A stretch of 64,000 nucleotides of DNA, from contig NZ_QSSH01000002.1 of NCBI RefSeq assembly GCF_003438495.1, positions 96,045 to 160,044 of the forward strand, written 5' to 3'. Within the stretch, counting starts at the first letter, position 1. Each line of letters opens with the position of its first letter. The notes beneath the pieces were generated by a model. It searched no databases, had not been told where the DNA came from, and saw nothing but the letters and a program-made list of their open reading frames with translations. The position numbers and the translations under genes were made by a program. This document shows, piece by piece, positions 24,539 through 35,540 of this stretch. The stretch comes from Collinsella sp. TF05-9AC (lineage in GTDB: Bacteria > Actinomycetota > Coriobacteriia > Coriobacteriales > Coriobacteriaceae).

Positions 24539-26638
24539 ATGGCTAAGCCTAAGTACAAGCTTTCCGATACCCGTAACATCGGCATCATGGCCCACATCGA
24601 TGCTGGTAAGACCACCACGACCGAGCGTATTCTTTACTACACCGGTAAGACCCACAAGATCGGTGAGGTCCATGAGGGCGCTGCCACCATGGACTGGATG
24701 GTTCAGGAGCAGGAGCGCGGCGTAACCATTACCTCCGCTGCTACCACCTGCTTCTGGAACAAGGACGGTAAGGACTACCGCATCCAGATCATCGACACCC
24801 CGGGCCACGTTGACTTCACCGCTGAGGTCGAGCGCTGCCTGCGCGTCCTCGATGGCGCTGTCGCCGTCTTCGACGCCGTTGCCGGCGTTCAGCCCCAGTC
24901 TGAGACCGTTTGGCGTCAGGCTTCTACCTTCAACGTCCCCCGCATCGCCTTCATCAACAAGTATGACCGCGTGGGCGCTGACTTCTTCAACGCTATCGAG
25001 ACCATGAAGGATCGTCTCGACGCCAATGCTGTGGCCGCTCAGGTCCCGATGGGCGCCGAGGACAACTTCTGGGGCGTCATCGACCTCGTTACCATGACTG
25101 CATGGGACTTCAAGGCCGACGAGAAGGGTATGACCTACCCCGAGCCGATGGACGAGATCCCGGCCGAGTTTGCCGACATTGCTGCCACCAAGCGCGAGGA
25201 GCTCCTCGACGCTGCTGCCAGCTTTGACGACGAGCTCATGGAGAAGATCCTCATGGAGGAGGACTTCACCGTCGAGGAGCTTAAGGCCGCTCTGCGCAAG
25301 GGCGTTCTGGCCAACGAGCTCAACCTCGTCTTCGTGGGCTCCGCCTACAAGAACAAGGGCGTTCAGGAGCTGCTCGACGCTGTCGTCGACTACCTGCCCA
25401 GCCCGCTCGACGTTGAGGCCGTCACCGGTACCGATCCGGACACCGGCGAGGAGATCCAGCGTCATCCTTCCTTCGACGAGCCCTTCTCCGGCCTGGTCTT
25501 CAAGATCATGACCGACCCGTTCGTCGGTAAGCTCACCTACGTCCGCGTTTACTCCGGCCGCGCCGAGTCCGGCTCCTACGTTGTTAACGCTTCCAACGGT
25601 CAGCGCGAGCGCCTCGGCCGCATCCTCGAGATGAACGCCGCCGAGCGTATCGACCGTGACGACGCTGCCGCCGGCGACATTGTCGCTTGCGTCGGCTTCA
25701 AGAACTCCACCACCGGTGACACCCTGTGCGCCGAGGGCAAGGAGATCGTCCTCGAGAAGATCGAGTTCGCTAAGCCCGTTATCGACGTTGCCATCGAGCC
25801 CAAGACCAAGGCCGAGCAGGACAAGATGTCCCTGGCTCTGACCAAGCTCGCCGAGGAGGACCCGACCTTCCAGGTGTCCACCAACCACGAGACCGGCCAG
25901 ACCATCATCGCCGGCATGGGCGAGCTGCACCTCGAGATCATCGTCGACCGTCTGCTCCGCGAGTTCAAGGTTGACGCTAACGTTGGTAAGCCCCAGGTTG
26001 CCTACCGCGAGACCGCTGGTCACGACGTCGAGAAGGCTGAGGGCAAGTTCGTCCGTCAGTCCGGCGGTCGCGGTCAGTACGGCCACGCCGTCATCAAGCT
26101 CGAGAAGATGGAGGAGGGCTTCGGCTACGAGTTCGTCAACGCTATCGTCGGCGGCGTCGTGCCCAAGGAGTACATCCCGTCCATCGACAAGGGCATCCAG
26201 GAGGCCCTGAACACCGGTGTTATCGCCGGCTTCCCGGTCCTCGACGTTAAGGTCACCCTGTTCGACGGTTCTTACCACGAGGTCGACTCCTCCGAGGCCG
26301 CCTTCAAGATCGCCGGTTCCATGGCTATCAAGGACGCCCTCAAGAAGTCCGATCCGCAGCTGCTCGAGCCGATCATGGCTGTCGAGGTCGAGACCCCTGA
26401 GCAGTACATGGGCGACGTTATGGGCAACCTCTCCGGTCGCCGCGGCAAGATCGAGGGCATGGAGGATCGCAAGAACAGCAAGCTCATCCGTGCCAAGGTG
26501 CCGCTGGGCGAGATGTTCGGTTACGCTACCGACCTTCGCTCCCAGACCCAGGGCCGTGCATCCTACACGATGCAGTTCGACTCTTATGAGCCCGCGCCCA
26601 AGTCCATCGTGGACGAGGTCATGAGCAAGAACGCCTAA
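24539..26638 (+). CDS. fusA: Elongation factor G
   Basis: Translocase GTPase, 699 residues, full length. G1 is [11 protein letters not shown]3 DTPGHVDF, and G4 is NKYD instead of the commoner NKMD. Domains II to V follow, with the domain IV segment [13 protein letters not shown]. In many genomes tuf follows fusA; here rpsJ follows after 60 bp. Confidence 0.97.
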   Translation: MAKPKYKLSDTRNIGIMAHIDAGKTTTTERILYYTGKTHKIGEVHEGAATMDWMVQEQERGVTITSAATTCFWNKDGKDYRIQIIDTPGHVDFTAEVERCLRVLDGAVAVFDAVAGVQPQSETVWRQASTFNVPRIAFINKYDRVGADFFNAIETMKDRLDANAVAAQVPMGAEDNFWGVIDLVTMTAWDFKADEKGMTYPEPMDEIPAEFADIAATKREELLDAAASFDDELMEKILMEEDFTVEELKAALRKGVLANELNLVFVGSAYKNKGVQELLDAVVDYLPSPLDVEAVTGTDPDTGEEIQRHPSFDEPFSGLVFKIMTDPFVGKLTYVRVYSGRAESGSYVVNASNGQRERLGRILEMNAAERIDRDDAAAGDIVACVGFKNSTTGDTLCAEGKEIVLEKIEFAKPVIDVAIEPKTKAEQDKMSLALTKLAEEDPTFQVSTNHETGQTIIAGMGELHLEIIVDRLLREFKVDANVGKPQVAYRETAGHDVEKAEGKFVRQSGGRGQYGHAVIKLEKMEEGFGYEFVNAIVGGVVPKEYIPSIDKGIQEALNTGVIAGFPVLDVKVTLFDGSYHEVDSSEAAFKIAGSMAIKDALKKSDPQLLEPIMAVEVETPEQYMGDVMGNLSGRRGKIEGMEDRKNSKLIRAKVPLGEMFGYATDLRSQTQGRASYTMQFDSYEPAPKSIVDEVMSKNA

Positions 26639-26698
26639 GTTCGAGCTCCCTGTTACGTAATCCGCGAGAACATCTCTCGCACTCTTTGGAGGTTTAAG

Positions 26699-27007
26699 TT
26701 GGCTACCCAGAAGATCCGCATTCGCCTCAAGGGCTATGATCACGAGGTCGTCGATCAGTCCGCGAAGCTCATCGTCGAGACCGCTCAGAAGACCGGCGCT
26801 CGCGTTTCCGGTCCTGTCCCCCTGCCCACCGAGCGCAACCTGTACACGGTTATCCGCTCGCCGCACGTGAACAAGGACTCCCGTGAGCAGTTCGAGATGC
26901 GCACCCACAAGCGCCTCATCGACATCCTCGACCCCACCTCGGGCACCGTTGATTCGCTCATGCGTCTCGACCTCCCCGCTGGCGTCGACATCGACATCAA
27001 GCTCTAA
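26699..27007 (+). CDS. rpsJ: 30S ribosomal protein S10
   Basis: Small-subunit head protein, also NusE in antitermination. 102 residues, TTG start with GGAGG 6 nt upstream. Contains [18 protein letters not shown] and the long loop with [15 protein letters not shown]. It ends the str-type operon and is separated from its normal partner rplC by 13.9 kb. Confidence 0.96.
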   Translation: MATQKIRIRLKGYDHEVVDQSAKLIVETAQKTGARVSGPVPLPTERNLYTVIRSPHVNKDSREQFEMRTHKRLIDILDPTSGTVDSLMRLDLPAGVDIDIKL

Positions 27008-27029
27008 GCGATATCGCTCATAGCTTATA

Positions 27030-27064
27030 GAGCCCCGCTGCCATCTTGGTAGCGGGGCTCTTTT
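27030..27064 (+). terminator. Terminator after rpsJ
   Basis: GAGCCCCGCTGCC pairs with GGTAGCGGGGCTC around a short loop, then TTTT. Confidence 0.9.
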
Positions 27065-27123
27065 GTTTTGAGTTTAGATTTTGGGATAGCGAATTCGTCT
27101 GCCGAGCTGATGGCTGCGGCGCC

Positions 27124-27900
27124 CTATTCGCTCAGGGGGCGCAAGGACGCTTCTTCGAAGTGGAAGACGCACAAGCCGCTCTCGGTCTCAATGCTTGCGC
27201 GGCCGCAATCGTCGACCGTTCTAAATATGCCGCGTGCCAGCTCGTCTCCAGCGGGGGAGCGGGCGATAACGTGCTCCCCAATCCAATTGAGGTGTGCGAC
27301 ATATTCGTCGTGGACGGGCGCGAGCGGTCCGGCGTTTTCTTCCATGGCGTTGAGGCGCTCTGCCCAGGTATCTACAGCGTCTATAACTGCGTGATAGACC
27401 TCATCGAGGAGCATGTCGACGGCGGGAACGCTCTCGTTGAGGTCCGAGAGGCCAATTGCCGCCAGGCCGCCATCGGGCACCTCTTGGGGCGTGTAGTTTA
27501 CGTTGACACCAATGCCGCAGACGGCGAAAGGTTTGCCTTCGTTATCGCGTGCGGCCTCGACCAGAATGCCGCCGAGCTTGCGTCCTCGCGCGACCAGGTC
27601 GTTGGGCCACTTGAGGGCTATTTCGCTTGCAAGGCCTTGCTTTTCGAGTGCTTCGAGCACCGCTAGGCCGCTGACGGCGGCAAGACCAGAGTACTTTGCG
27701 GGATTAACGCATGGACGCAGGACAATCGAAAGCAATAGGTTGCCGGCGGTTGAATCCCACTTGTGGCCGCGCCGGCCGCGTCCTGCCGTTTGCGCGCGGG
27801 CGGCAAGTCCTGTGCCGTGCGGCGCACCCTGTTTTCCTGCCTCGAGCAGGTCATCGTTGGTCGATCCGGTTACATCGACAATCGTTAATTGGGCATCCAT
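27124..27900 (-). CDS. birA: Biotin-[acetyl-CoA carboxylase] ligase, monofunctional
   Basis: Attaches biotin to the biotin carboxyl carrier protein AccB encoded in the facing operon. 258 residues. Biotin and ATP loop GRGRRGHKW near residues 41-49, KWPNDL and GGILVE are visible. There is no N-terminal helix-turn-helix, so it lacks the repressor half of E. coli BirA. The ATG at 27900, after GGAGG, was chosen over an upstream frame that adds unrelated residues. Divergent from fabH. Confidence 0.92.
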   Translation of the reverse strand: MDAQLTIVDVTGSTNDDLLEAGKQGAPHGTGLAARAQTAGRGRRGHKWDSTAGNLLLSIVLRPCVNPAKYSGLAAVSGLAVLEALEKQGLASEIALKWPNDLVARGRKLGGILVEAARDNEGKPFAVCGIGVNVNYTPQEVPDGGLAAIGLSDLNESVPAVDMLLDEVYHAVIDAVDTWAERLNAMEENAGPLAPVHDEYVAHLNWIGEHVIARSPAGDELARGIFRTVDDCGRASIETESGLCVFHFEEASLRPLSE

Positions 27901-27994
27901 AGCGGCTGCTACCTCCTTATTGAATAAGTGAATGACGCAATGGTGTCGAGAGATAGACACAATGTGAAGCCTTTGTCGCATTTGGACAATTTAA

Positions 27995-28010
27995 TGTTAA
28001 CACGTCAACA
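27995..28010. promoter_or_regulatory. Candidate fatty-acid operon operator, site 1
   Basis: TGTTAACACGTCAACA is an imperfect 16-bp palindrome (12 of 16 symmetric), repeated 48 bp downstream. It overlaps or adjoins the likely -35 region of the fabH promoter (weak TATCCT -10 at 28026-28031). Confidence 0.55.
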
Positions 28011-28042
28011 AAGACTGAAATGCGTTATCCTCTCTTGGTCGA

Positions 28043-28058
28043 TGTAAACACGTCAACA
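28043..28058. promoter_or_regulatory. Candidate fatty-acid operon operator, site 2
   Basis: TGTAAACACGTCAACA differs from site 1 at one position and lies just ahead of the fabH ribosome site (AAAGGAGG at 28063-28070). Binding there would block transcription soon after initiation. Confidence 0.55.
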
Positions 28059-28076
28059 ACTCAAAGGAGGTTAGTG

Positions 28077-29036
28077 ATGGGTTTCACGATTCTTGGAACA
28101 GGTTCGGCACTTCCTGAGCGCAGTGTTTCCAATGACGAGCTGTCTGAGTTCCTCGATACCTCGGATGAGTGGATTTTTACTCGCACAGGTATCAAGAGCC
28201 GCCACGTCTGCACCACCGAGTCACTTGACGACCTTGCCGTAGCAGCGAGCGAGCGGGCACTCCAGGTGTCCGGAATCGACGCGAGCCAGCTGGATCTGAT
28301 CGTCTGCTCGACGACGACGGGTGACCACCTTGTTCCCGCCGAGGCGTGTGCCGTTGCTGAGCGACTTGGCGCGACGTGCCCTGCCTTCGATGTCTCGGCG
28401 GCTTGTGCCGGCTTCGTATTTGCGCTCGATGTCGCCGAGGGCTATATCGCCCGCAGCCGTGCCGAGCGCGTGCTTGTTGTTGCTGCCGAGCAGATGACGC
28501 GCGCGCTCGACTGGACCGACCGTGCCACCTGCGTGCTTTTTGGCGATGGGGCAGGCGCCGCAGTGATTGAAGCTGGGGGAGACAACCCCCTTGCCGTTGA
28601 GCTTTCGACGGCGCCCGACGTCGAGACGTTGCGCGTTCCCGGTCTGGTCGGTACCTCGCCGTTTAGGGCTTCCGCAGATAGCGCGAGCGTGCTGTCCATG
28701 AACGGCCGCCGCGTGTTCAAGTTCGGCGTCAACGCCATCTGCGACACGGTCCATAAGCTTGCGATCGATGCGGGCATTTTGGTCGAAGACATCGATCATT
28801 TTGTATTCCATCAGGCTAACGAACGAATCCTGAGCCAGGCGGTCAAGCGCCTGGGCGTGCCGGACGAGCGCGTGGTTCGCACGTTGCGCGAGACCGGCAA
28901 CATTTCGAGCGCATGCATTCCGCTTGCCCTCGACCGGCTGGCAAACGCCGGTGCACTTCACACAGGCGACACCATCGCCTTGGTTGGATTTGGCGCCGGT
29001 CTGGATATAGGTGGCTATCTGCTTCGTTGGAAGTAG
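28077..29036 (+). CDS. fabH: 3-oxoacyl-ACP synthase III
   Basis: Starts fatty acid chains by condensing acetyl- or branched acyl-CoA with malonyl-ACP. 319 residues, triad Cys110 (SAACAGF), His245 (HQAN) and Asn275 (GNISSA). ATG 28077 follows AAAGGAGG; an earlier in-frame ATG at 28020 would run through the operator and is rejected. First gene of a ten-gene operon. Confidence 0.95.
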   Translation: MGFTILGTGSALPERSVSNDELSEFLDTSDEWIFTRTGIKSRHVCTTESLDDLAVAASERALQVSGIDASQLDLIVCSTTTGDHLVPAEACAVAERLGATCPAFDVSAACAGFVFALDVAEGYIARSRAERVLVVAAEQMTRALDWTDRATCVLFGDGAGAAVIEAGGDNPLAVELSTAPDVETLRVPGLVGTSPFRASADSASVLSMNGRRVFKFGVNAICDTVHKLAIDAGILVEDIDHFVFHQANERILSQAVKRLGVPDERVVRTLRETGNISSACIPLALDRLANAGALHTGDTIALVGFGAGLDIGGYLLRWK

Positions 29037-29088
29037 TCGCACATAGGAAATAAAAACGCCCCTAGGGCACAAACAAAGGAGAACTACC

Positions 29089-29325
29089 ATGGCAGATCAG
29101 AAGACCTTCGAGCGCGTTTGCGACGTTATCCGCGAGACCGCCGGTCTTGACGATGTCGAGATGAAGCCCGAGTCCACGCTCGAGGAGATTGGTCTCGACA
29201 GCCTGGGCACCGTCGAGATCCTCGTTGCCGTCGAGGACGAGTTTGGCATCCAGCTCGATACCGAGGAGAACCCCAAGACGGTCGGCGAGTTCGCCGATAC
29301 GGTCGAGGCGGCATTGGAGAAGTAG
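29089..29325 (+). CDS. acpP: Acyl carrier protein
   Basis: Carries the growing acyl chain on phosphopantetheine attached to Ser38 in the GLDSLGTVE motif. 78 acidic residues, standard length. AAAGGAG upstream. fabK begins 2 nt after its stop. Confidence 0.95.
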   Translation: MADQKTFERVCDVIRETAGLDDVEMKPESTLEEIGLDSLGTVEILVAVEDEFGIQLDTEENPKTVGEFADTVEAALEK

Positions 29326-29327
29326 AG

Positions 29328-30272
29328 ATGCTCAAGACTCCTCTCTGCGATCTGCTCGGCATCGAAAAGCCCGTGTTCCAGGGCGGTATGGCCTGGATTG
29401 CCGATGCCTCGCTGGCGTCCGCAGTGTCCGAGGCGGGTGGCTTAGGCATCATCGCGGCCATGAACGCCGACGCCAACTGGCTTCGCGACCAGATTCATGA
29501 GCTGCGCGCCAAGACGGATAAGCCCTTTGGCGTCAACGTCATGCTCATGAGCCCGTTTGCCGACGAGGTTGCACAGGTCGTGATTGACGAGCGAGTGCCG
29601 GTCGTCGTGACGGGCGCCGGCAATCCCGCCAAGTACATGAAGGCGTGGAACGAGGCGGGCATCAAGGTCATCCCGGTCGTTGCCTCGGTGGCGCTGGCGC
29701 GCCTCGTGGCACGTCGTGGAGCCACGGCGGTTGTTGCCGAGGGTACCGAATCGGGTGGCCACATTGGCGAGACCTCGACGATGGCACTGGTGCCGCAGGT
29801 CGTCGATGCGGTTGACATTCCCGTCGTGGCCGCCGGCGGTATTGCCGACGGCCGCGGCGTGGCGGCCGCCTTTATGCTGGGCGCCGAAGGCGTGCAAGTG
29901 GGTACGCGCTTTCTGGTCGCAGACGAGTGCACCGTCTCGGAGCAGTACAAAGAGATGGTCCTGAAGGCCAACGACACTTCAACGCGTGCGACCGGTCGGT
30001 CGACGGGACATCCAGTGCGCGCCCTCAAGAGCCCCTTCACCAACGCCTATGCCAAGAGCGAGGGTTCCGGCGCGAGTGCCGAGGAGCTCGGTACTATGGG
30101 AACCGGTGCGCTGCGTAAGGCCGCCAAGGACGGCAACTACGAAGAGGGTTCGTTTTTGTGTGGACAGATTGCCGGCATGGTCAACGAGCGTCAGAGCGCA
30201 CGCGAAATCGTTGACGATCTGGTCGATGGCGCCGAGCGCGTCCTGAAGGGTGCGTCCGCATGGGTAGCGTAG
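29328..30272 (+). CDS. fabK: Enoyl-ACP reductase II (FabK), FMN-dependent
   Basis: Reduces trans-2-enoyl-ACP in the last step of each elongation cycle, using FMN and NAD(P)H. 314 residues, TIM-barrel of the nitronate-monooxygenase-like family with GGMAWIAD near 19-26, His145 in ESGGHIGE and GGIADGRGV in the phosphate-binding loop. FabK-type reductases are naturally insensitive to triclosan. Its 3' end overlaps fabD by 13 nt. Confidence 0.92.
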   Translation: MLKTPLCDLLGIEKPVFQGGMAWIADASLASAVSEAGGLGIIAAMNADANWLRDQIHELRAKTDKPFGVNVMLMSPFADEVAQVVIDERVPVVVTGAGNPAKYMKAWNEAGIKVIPVVASVALARLVARRGATAVVAEGTESGGHIGETSTMALVPQVVDAVDIPVVAAGGIADGRGVAAAFMLGAEGVQVGTRFLVADECTVSEQYKEMVLKANDTSTRATGRSTGHPVRALKSPFTNAYAKSEGSGASAEELGTMGTGALRKAAKDGNYEEGSFLCGQIAGMVNERQSAREIVDDLVDGAERVLKGASAWVA

Positions 30273-31186
30273 CGTTTCTGTTTGCCGGCCAGGGTGCCCA
30301 ACACCCCGCGATGGGCGTCGACCTCATCGAGGCATCGCCGGCGGCTGCCGAGGTGTTCGCGATCGCCGACGAGGTGCGCCCGGGGACCAGCGAGCAGTGC
30401 CGGAGCGCCTCCAAGGAGGAGCTCTCGCAGACCGAGAACACGCAGCCTTGCGTGTTCGTGCACGACTTGGCTGTCGCCGTCGCCCTGCGCGAGCGCGGCG
30501 TGGTGCCTGCCGCCTGTGCGGGATTCTCGCTGGGCGAGGTCGCTGCACTCACCTTTGCGGGGACATTCGATACGCGAGCGGGTTTTGAGCTTGTGTGTGA
30601 GCGCGCGGCATTGATGGCCACGGCGGCCGAGCGTCACCCCGGCGGCATGCGCGCCGTCATCAAACTTGATGCTGCGCAAGTCGAGAACCTGGCTGCGCAG
30701 GCCGGCGAGGACTGCTGGCCGGTCAACTACAACAGTCCCCAGCAGACGGTTGTGGCCGGAGCGCCCGATGCGCTGCAGACCCTCGACGTCCTAGTAAAAG
30801 AGGCTGGCGGCCGCGCCATGAAGGTCGCGGTGTCGGGTGCATTTCATAGCCCCTATATGGCCGAGGCGACAGAGGGGCTGGCGATGTATATCCAGGCCGG
30901 CCACGCGCCGTCTCCGCTGCTGATTCCGGTCATGGCAAACATGACGGCGGCGCCCTATCCGGCGGACCCGCGAGCGGCATCGGATGTCTTGGCCAATCAG
31001 GTGAGCCATGCCGTGCGCTGGGTCGATACGCTGCATGCTCTGCAGGATCAAGGCATCGACACATTTATTGAGGTCGGCCCCGGCAAAACGCTGTCCGGCC
31101 TGGTCAAGCATACGTTGAGCGACGTTCGTGTGTATTTGTGCGAGACGGCCGAGCAGGTCGCAGCTATTGCCGACGAGCTCGCATAG
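30260..31186 (+). CDS. fabD: Malonyl-CoA:ACP transacylase
   Basis: Loads malonyl groups onto ACP. 308 residues. Catalytic Ser90 sits in GFSLGE and His196 in SGAFHSPYM; the N-terminal GQGAQ motif is present. Start overlaps fabK, indicating translational coupling. Confidence 0.94.
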   Translation: MGSVAFLFAGQGAQHPAMGVDLIEASPAAAEVFAIADEVRPGTSEQCRSASKEELSQTENTQPCVFVHDLAVAVALRERGVVPAACAGFSLGEVAALTFAGTFDTRAGFELVCERAALMATAAERHPGGMRAVIKLDAAQVENLAAQAGEDCWPVNYNSPQQTVVAGAPDALQTLDVLVKEAGGRAMKVAVSGAFHSPYMAEATEGLAMYIQAGHAPSPLLIPVMANMTAAPYPADPRAASDVLANQVSHAVRWVDTLHALQDQGIDTFIEVGPGKTLSGLVKHTLSDVRVYLCETAEQVAAIADELA

Positions 31187-31216
31187 TCCACAGGGCTGTA
31201 ACCCGAAAGGAATGAC

Positions 31217-31990
31217 ATGGGCAACTTGAACAATGGCGCGCTCGAGCGCAACGACTCACGTCGCGTGGCACTGGTCACGGGCGGCTCGCGGGGTATCGGC
31301 CGCGCCTGCGCTATCGGTCTGGCGGAGGATGGCTACGATATCGCCGTCGTCTATGCCGGCAGCGTCGATGCGGCGCGCGAGACGTGCGACGCCTGCGAGG
31401 CGGCTGGCGCCACGGCGCGCTCATATCAATGTGACGTGGCCGACCCCGCTGCCGTCAACGCGTGCGTGGAAGCGGTCCTCAACGACTTTGGCTCCATTTG
31501 GGCGCTCGTCAACAACGCTGGCATCACCCGCGATGGCCTGCTCATGCGCATGGGCGATGACGCCTTCGATCGCGTGCTCGATGTCAATCTTAAAGGAACG
31601 TTTAACACGACGCGCGCGCTCACCAAGACCTTTATGCGCCAGCGCGGCGGCTGCGTCGTCAACATGAGCTCGGTTGTGGGCCTGATGGGCAATGCCGGGC
31701 AGGCCAACTACGCTGCCTCTAAGGCGGGCGTGATCGGCCTGACCAAGGCGGTAGCGCGCGAGCTTGCGCCCCGCGGCGTACGAGTGAACGCGGTCGCACC
31801 CGGGTTTGTCGAGACCGATATGACGGCAAAGCTATCGGATAAGGTGCGTGCGGCATGCGAGGAGCAGATTCCCCTGAGGCGCATGGCGCGTCCCGAGGAA
31901 GTGGCCGGCGTGGTGCGCTTTTTGGCGAGCGACGCGGCTGCCTACATTACGGGCGAGGTCGTACGCGTCGACGGCGGAATGGCGATGTAG
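31217..31990 (+). CDS. fabG: 3-oxoacyl-ACP reductase
   Basis: NADPH-dependent short-chain dehydrogenase that reduces 3-ketoacyl-ACP. 257 residues. TGGSRGIG at 21-28, NNAG at 99-102, and catalytic Ser152, Tyr165 and Lys169 in the NYAASK context. A 15-residue hydrophilic N-terminal extension precedes the Rossmann strand. GAAAGGA precedes the ATG. Confidence 0.94.
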   Translation: MGNLNNGALERNDSRRVALVTGGSRGIGRACAIGLAEDGYDIAVVYAGSVDAARETCDACEAAGATARSYQCDVADPAAVNACVEAVLNDFGSIWALVNNAGITRDGLLMRMGDDAFDRVLDVNLKGTFNTTRALTKTFMRQRGGCVVNMSSVVGLMGNAGQANYAASKAGVIGLTKAVARELAPRGVRVNAVAPGFVETDMTAKLSDKVRAACEEQIPLRRMARPEEVAGVVRFLASDAAAYITGEVVRVDGGMAM

Positions 31991-32029
31991 AAACCAGGGC
32001 CGAAGAACGGCTTGGATGAGGAGACCATG

Positions 32030-33277
32030 ATGGAACAGAGAGTTGCAATCACCGGCATCGGTGCCGTATCGCCGCTCGGCAACACGGCGCTTGCCACCTG
32101 GGCGGCCATGTGCGCCGGCACGTGCGGCATCGGCCCGATCACGCACTTCGATACCGATGCGTTTGCCGTCAAGGTGGCGGCCGAGGTCAAGGGCTTTGAC
32201 GGCAACGAGTACTTTGGCAAGCGTGATGCAAAGCATCTGGACCCCTGCGTTCAGTTTGCGATGGCGGCTTCGGACGAGGCTATGCACGATGCGGGCTTTG
32301 ATGTCGAAGGCGCCATCGATCGAGAGCGCCTGGGCGTCTACGTGGGCTCGGGTGTGGGCGGCATGCAGACACTCGTCGACAACGTCCACACGATCGCCGA
32401 TCGGGGGCCTCGTCGCGCATCGCCTTACATGATCGCGATGATGATTCCCAACATGGCTTCGGGCAACATCGCGATTCGCCATAAGGCAAAGGGCCCGACC
32501 CTGCCCGTCGTGACTGCCTGCGCGACTTCTGCCCATGCGGTGGGTGAGGCGTTCCGCGCCATCAAGCACGGCTATGCCGACGCGATCCTCGCGGGCGGCG
32601 CCGAGGCCGCAATTATCCCCGATGCCGTTGCGGGCTTTACGTCCTGCCGCGCATTGACCACCAACCCTGATCCCGCGACGGCTTGCCGCCCGTTCGATGC
32701 AGGCCGCGATGGCTTTGTGATGGGCGAGGGCGCCTGCGTGCTCGTGCTCGAGAGCATGGAACATGCGCAGGCGCGCGGTGCGCACATTTATGCCGAGGTC
32801 GTGGGCTACGGCAACGCCGATGATGCCTATCACATCACGAGCCCTGATCCCGAGGCTGCCGGCATTGCCCGCGCGATATCGCTGGCGGTGACCGAGGGCG
32901 ACGTCAGGCCTTCCGAGGGTCTCTACATCAATGCTCACGGCACATCGACCAAGCTCAACGATTCGTCCGAGACGGCGGGCATTAAGCGTGCGCTCGGCGA
33001 GGACGCGGCGCGCGCCGCGCACGTCTCGTCGACTAAGTCGATGACCGGCCACATGATCGGTGCCACGGGCGCCATCGAGGTCATGGCCTGCGCCATGGCG
33101 CTCGAGCAGGGCGTGGTGCCGCCGACCATTAACTACCGCACGCCCGATCCCGCCTGCGATCTTGACTACACGCCCAATCGCGCAGTTCGCGCCGACCTTA
33201 CCTGGGCGCTTTCGACCAACCTAGGCTTTGGCGGGCACAACGCCGCCATCGCGCTGCGTAGATATACGAGGAGCTAG
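32030..33277 (+). CDS. fabF: 3-oxoacyl-ACP synthase II
   Basis: Elongating condensing enzyme. About 415 residues. Cys164 (TACATSAHAVG), His303 (NAHGTSTKLND), Lys336 and His341 (KSMTGHMIGATG) form the active site. Two ATGs are adjacent (32027 and 32030); spacing from GAGGAG favours the second. Confidence 0.95.
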   Translation: MEQRVAITGIGAVSPLGNTALATWAAMCAGTCGIGPITHFDTDAFAVKVAAEVKGFDGNEYFGKRDAKHLDPCVQFAMAASDEAMHDAGFDVEGAIDRERLGVYVGSGVGGMQTLVDNVHTIADRGPRRASPYMIAMMIPNMASGNIAIRHKAKGPTLPVVTACATSAHAVGEAFRAIKHGYADAILAGGAEAAIIPDAVAGFTSCRALTTNPDPATACRPFDAGRDGFVMGEGACVLVLESMEHAQARGAHIYAEVVGYGNADDAYHITSPDPEAAGIARAISLAVTEGDVRPSEGLYINAHGTSTKLNDSSETAGIKRALGEDAARAAHVSSTKSMTGHMIGATGAIEVMACAMALEQGVVPPTINYRTPDPACDLDYTPNRAVRADLTWALSTNLGFGGHNAAIALRRYTRS

Positions 33278-33280
33278 AGC

Positions 33281-33754
33281 ATGGATTCCAAAAGACTTGC
33301 CGAGATAGCCGATGTGATGGAGGACCGCGGCCTCACGCGCGTGCGCGTTGAGGGGCCCGATGGCACCGCGGTCGAACTCGAGCGCGCGAGCGCCGCGCAG
33401 CCGGTTGCCGTGCCCATGCCTATGCCGAGCGCTATGACCGCTCCAGTTGCAGCTCCCACAGTCGCGCCTGCCGCACCGGAGCCCGCCGCGCAGACACCTG
33501 CCGCCGCACCGGAGCCCAAGGGCACCGAGGTGACCGCTCCCATGGTCGGCGTTTTCTATGCTGCCCCGGCGCCGGGCGACGAACCGTTTGTGCACGTGGG
33601 CTCCAAGGTCAAGGCTGGCGAGACCCTTTGCATCATCGAGGCCATGAAGGTTCTCAACGAGGTGACGGCCGAGGCAGACGGTGAGGTGCTCGAGATCTGC
33701 GTGGCCGACGGCGACCTCGTGGAGTTCGGCAGCTGCCTCATGAGGATCGGATAG
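33281..33754 (+). CDS. accB: Biotin carboxyl carrier protein of acetyl-CoA carboxylase
   Basis: Carries carboxybiotin between AccC and AccDA. 157 residues: N-terminal domain (1-35), Ala/Pro-rich linker (about 37-80), C-terminal biotinyl domain with biotinylated Lys123 in EAMKV. Substrate of the neighbouring BirA. Three bp after fabF. Confidence 0.95.
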   Translation: MDSKRLAEIADVMEDRGLTRVRVEGPDGTAVELERASAAQPVAVPMPMPSAMTAPVAAPTVAPAAPEPAAQTPAAAPEPKGTEVTAPMVGVFYAAPAPGDEPFVHVGSKVKAGETLCIIEAMKVLNEVTAEADGEVLEICVADGDLVEFGSCLMRIG

Positions 33755-33763
33755 GTGATATCC

Positions 33764-34186
33764 ATGAACAAAGAAGAGCTCAAGAAGCTGTTACCGCATC
33801 GCGAGCCGATGCTTTTGCTCGACGAGGCCGAGCTGGTGGGCGACGAGGCCCACGGCAAGATCACGATCACGGGCGACGAGTACTTTTTGCAGGGGCATTT
33901 TCCGGGAAACCCGGTCGTCCCCGGCGTGATTCAGTGCGAGATGCTCGCCCAGAACTGCTGCGTGCTGCTGATGGGCGATGAGGAGGCGCGCGGCGCGACG
34001 CCGTTCTATACGAGCCTCGATAAGGTGCGCTTTAAGCGTCCGGTGCGCCCGGGCGACACGGTTGATCTGGTGTGCACCATCACGCGTGCGCGCGGGCCGT
34101 TCCGCTTTGCGACGGGTACTGCGAGCGTCAACGGTGAGGTTTGCTGCCGCGCCGATATGTCCTTTGCACTCATGCACGAAAGTTAA
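33764..34186 (+). CDS. fabZ: 3-hydroxyacyl-ACP dehydratase
   Basis: Dehydrates 3-hydroxyacyl-ACP. 140 residues; His45 in GHFPGNPVVPGV and Glu59 form the hot-dog-fold active site. A GTG at 33755, directly after the accB stop, is an alternative start; the ATG gives the usual length. Confidence 0.93.
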   Translation: MNKEELKKLLPHREPMLLLDEAELVGDEAHGKITITGDEYFLQGHFPGNPVVPGVIQCEMLAQNCCVLLMGDEEARGATPFYTSLDKVRFKRPVRPGDTVDLVCTITRARGPFRFATGTASVNGEVCCRADMSFALMHES

Positions 34187-34196
34187 GGAAGGCTTC

Positions 34197-35526
<1,330 letters not shown>

Positions 35527-35540
<14 letters not shown>

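Noticed and set aside
24521..26908. 795-codon open frame antisense to fusA
   Set aside because: Same codon-bias effect; low-complexity Leu/Gly/Asp/Val composition.
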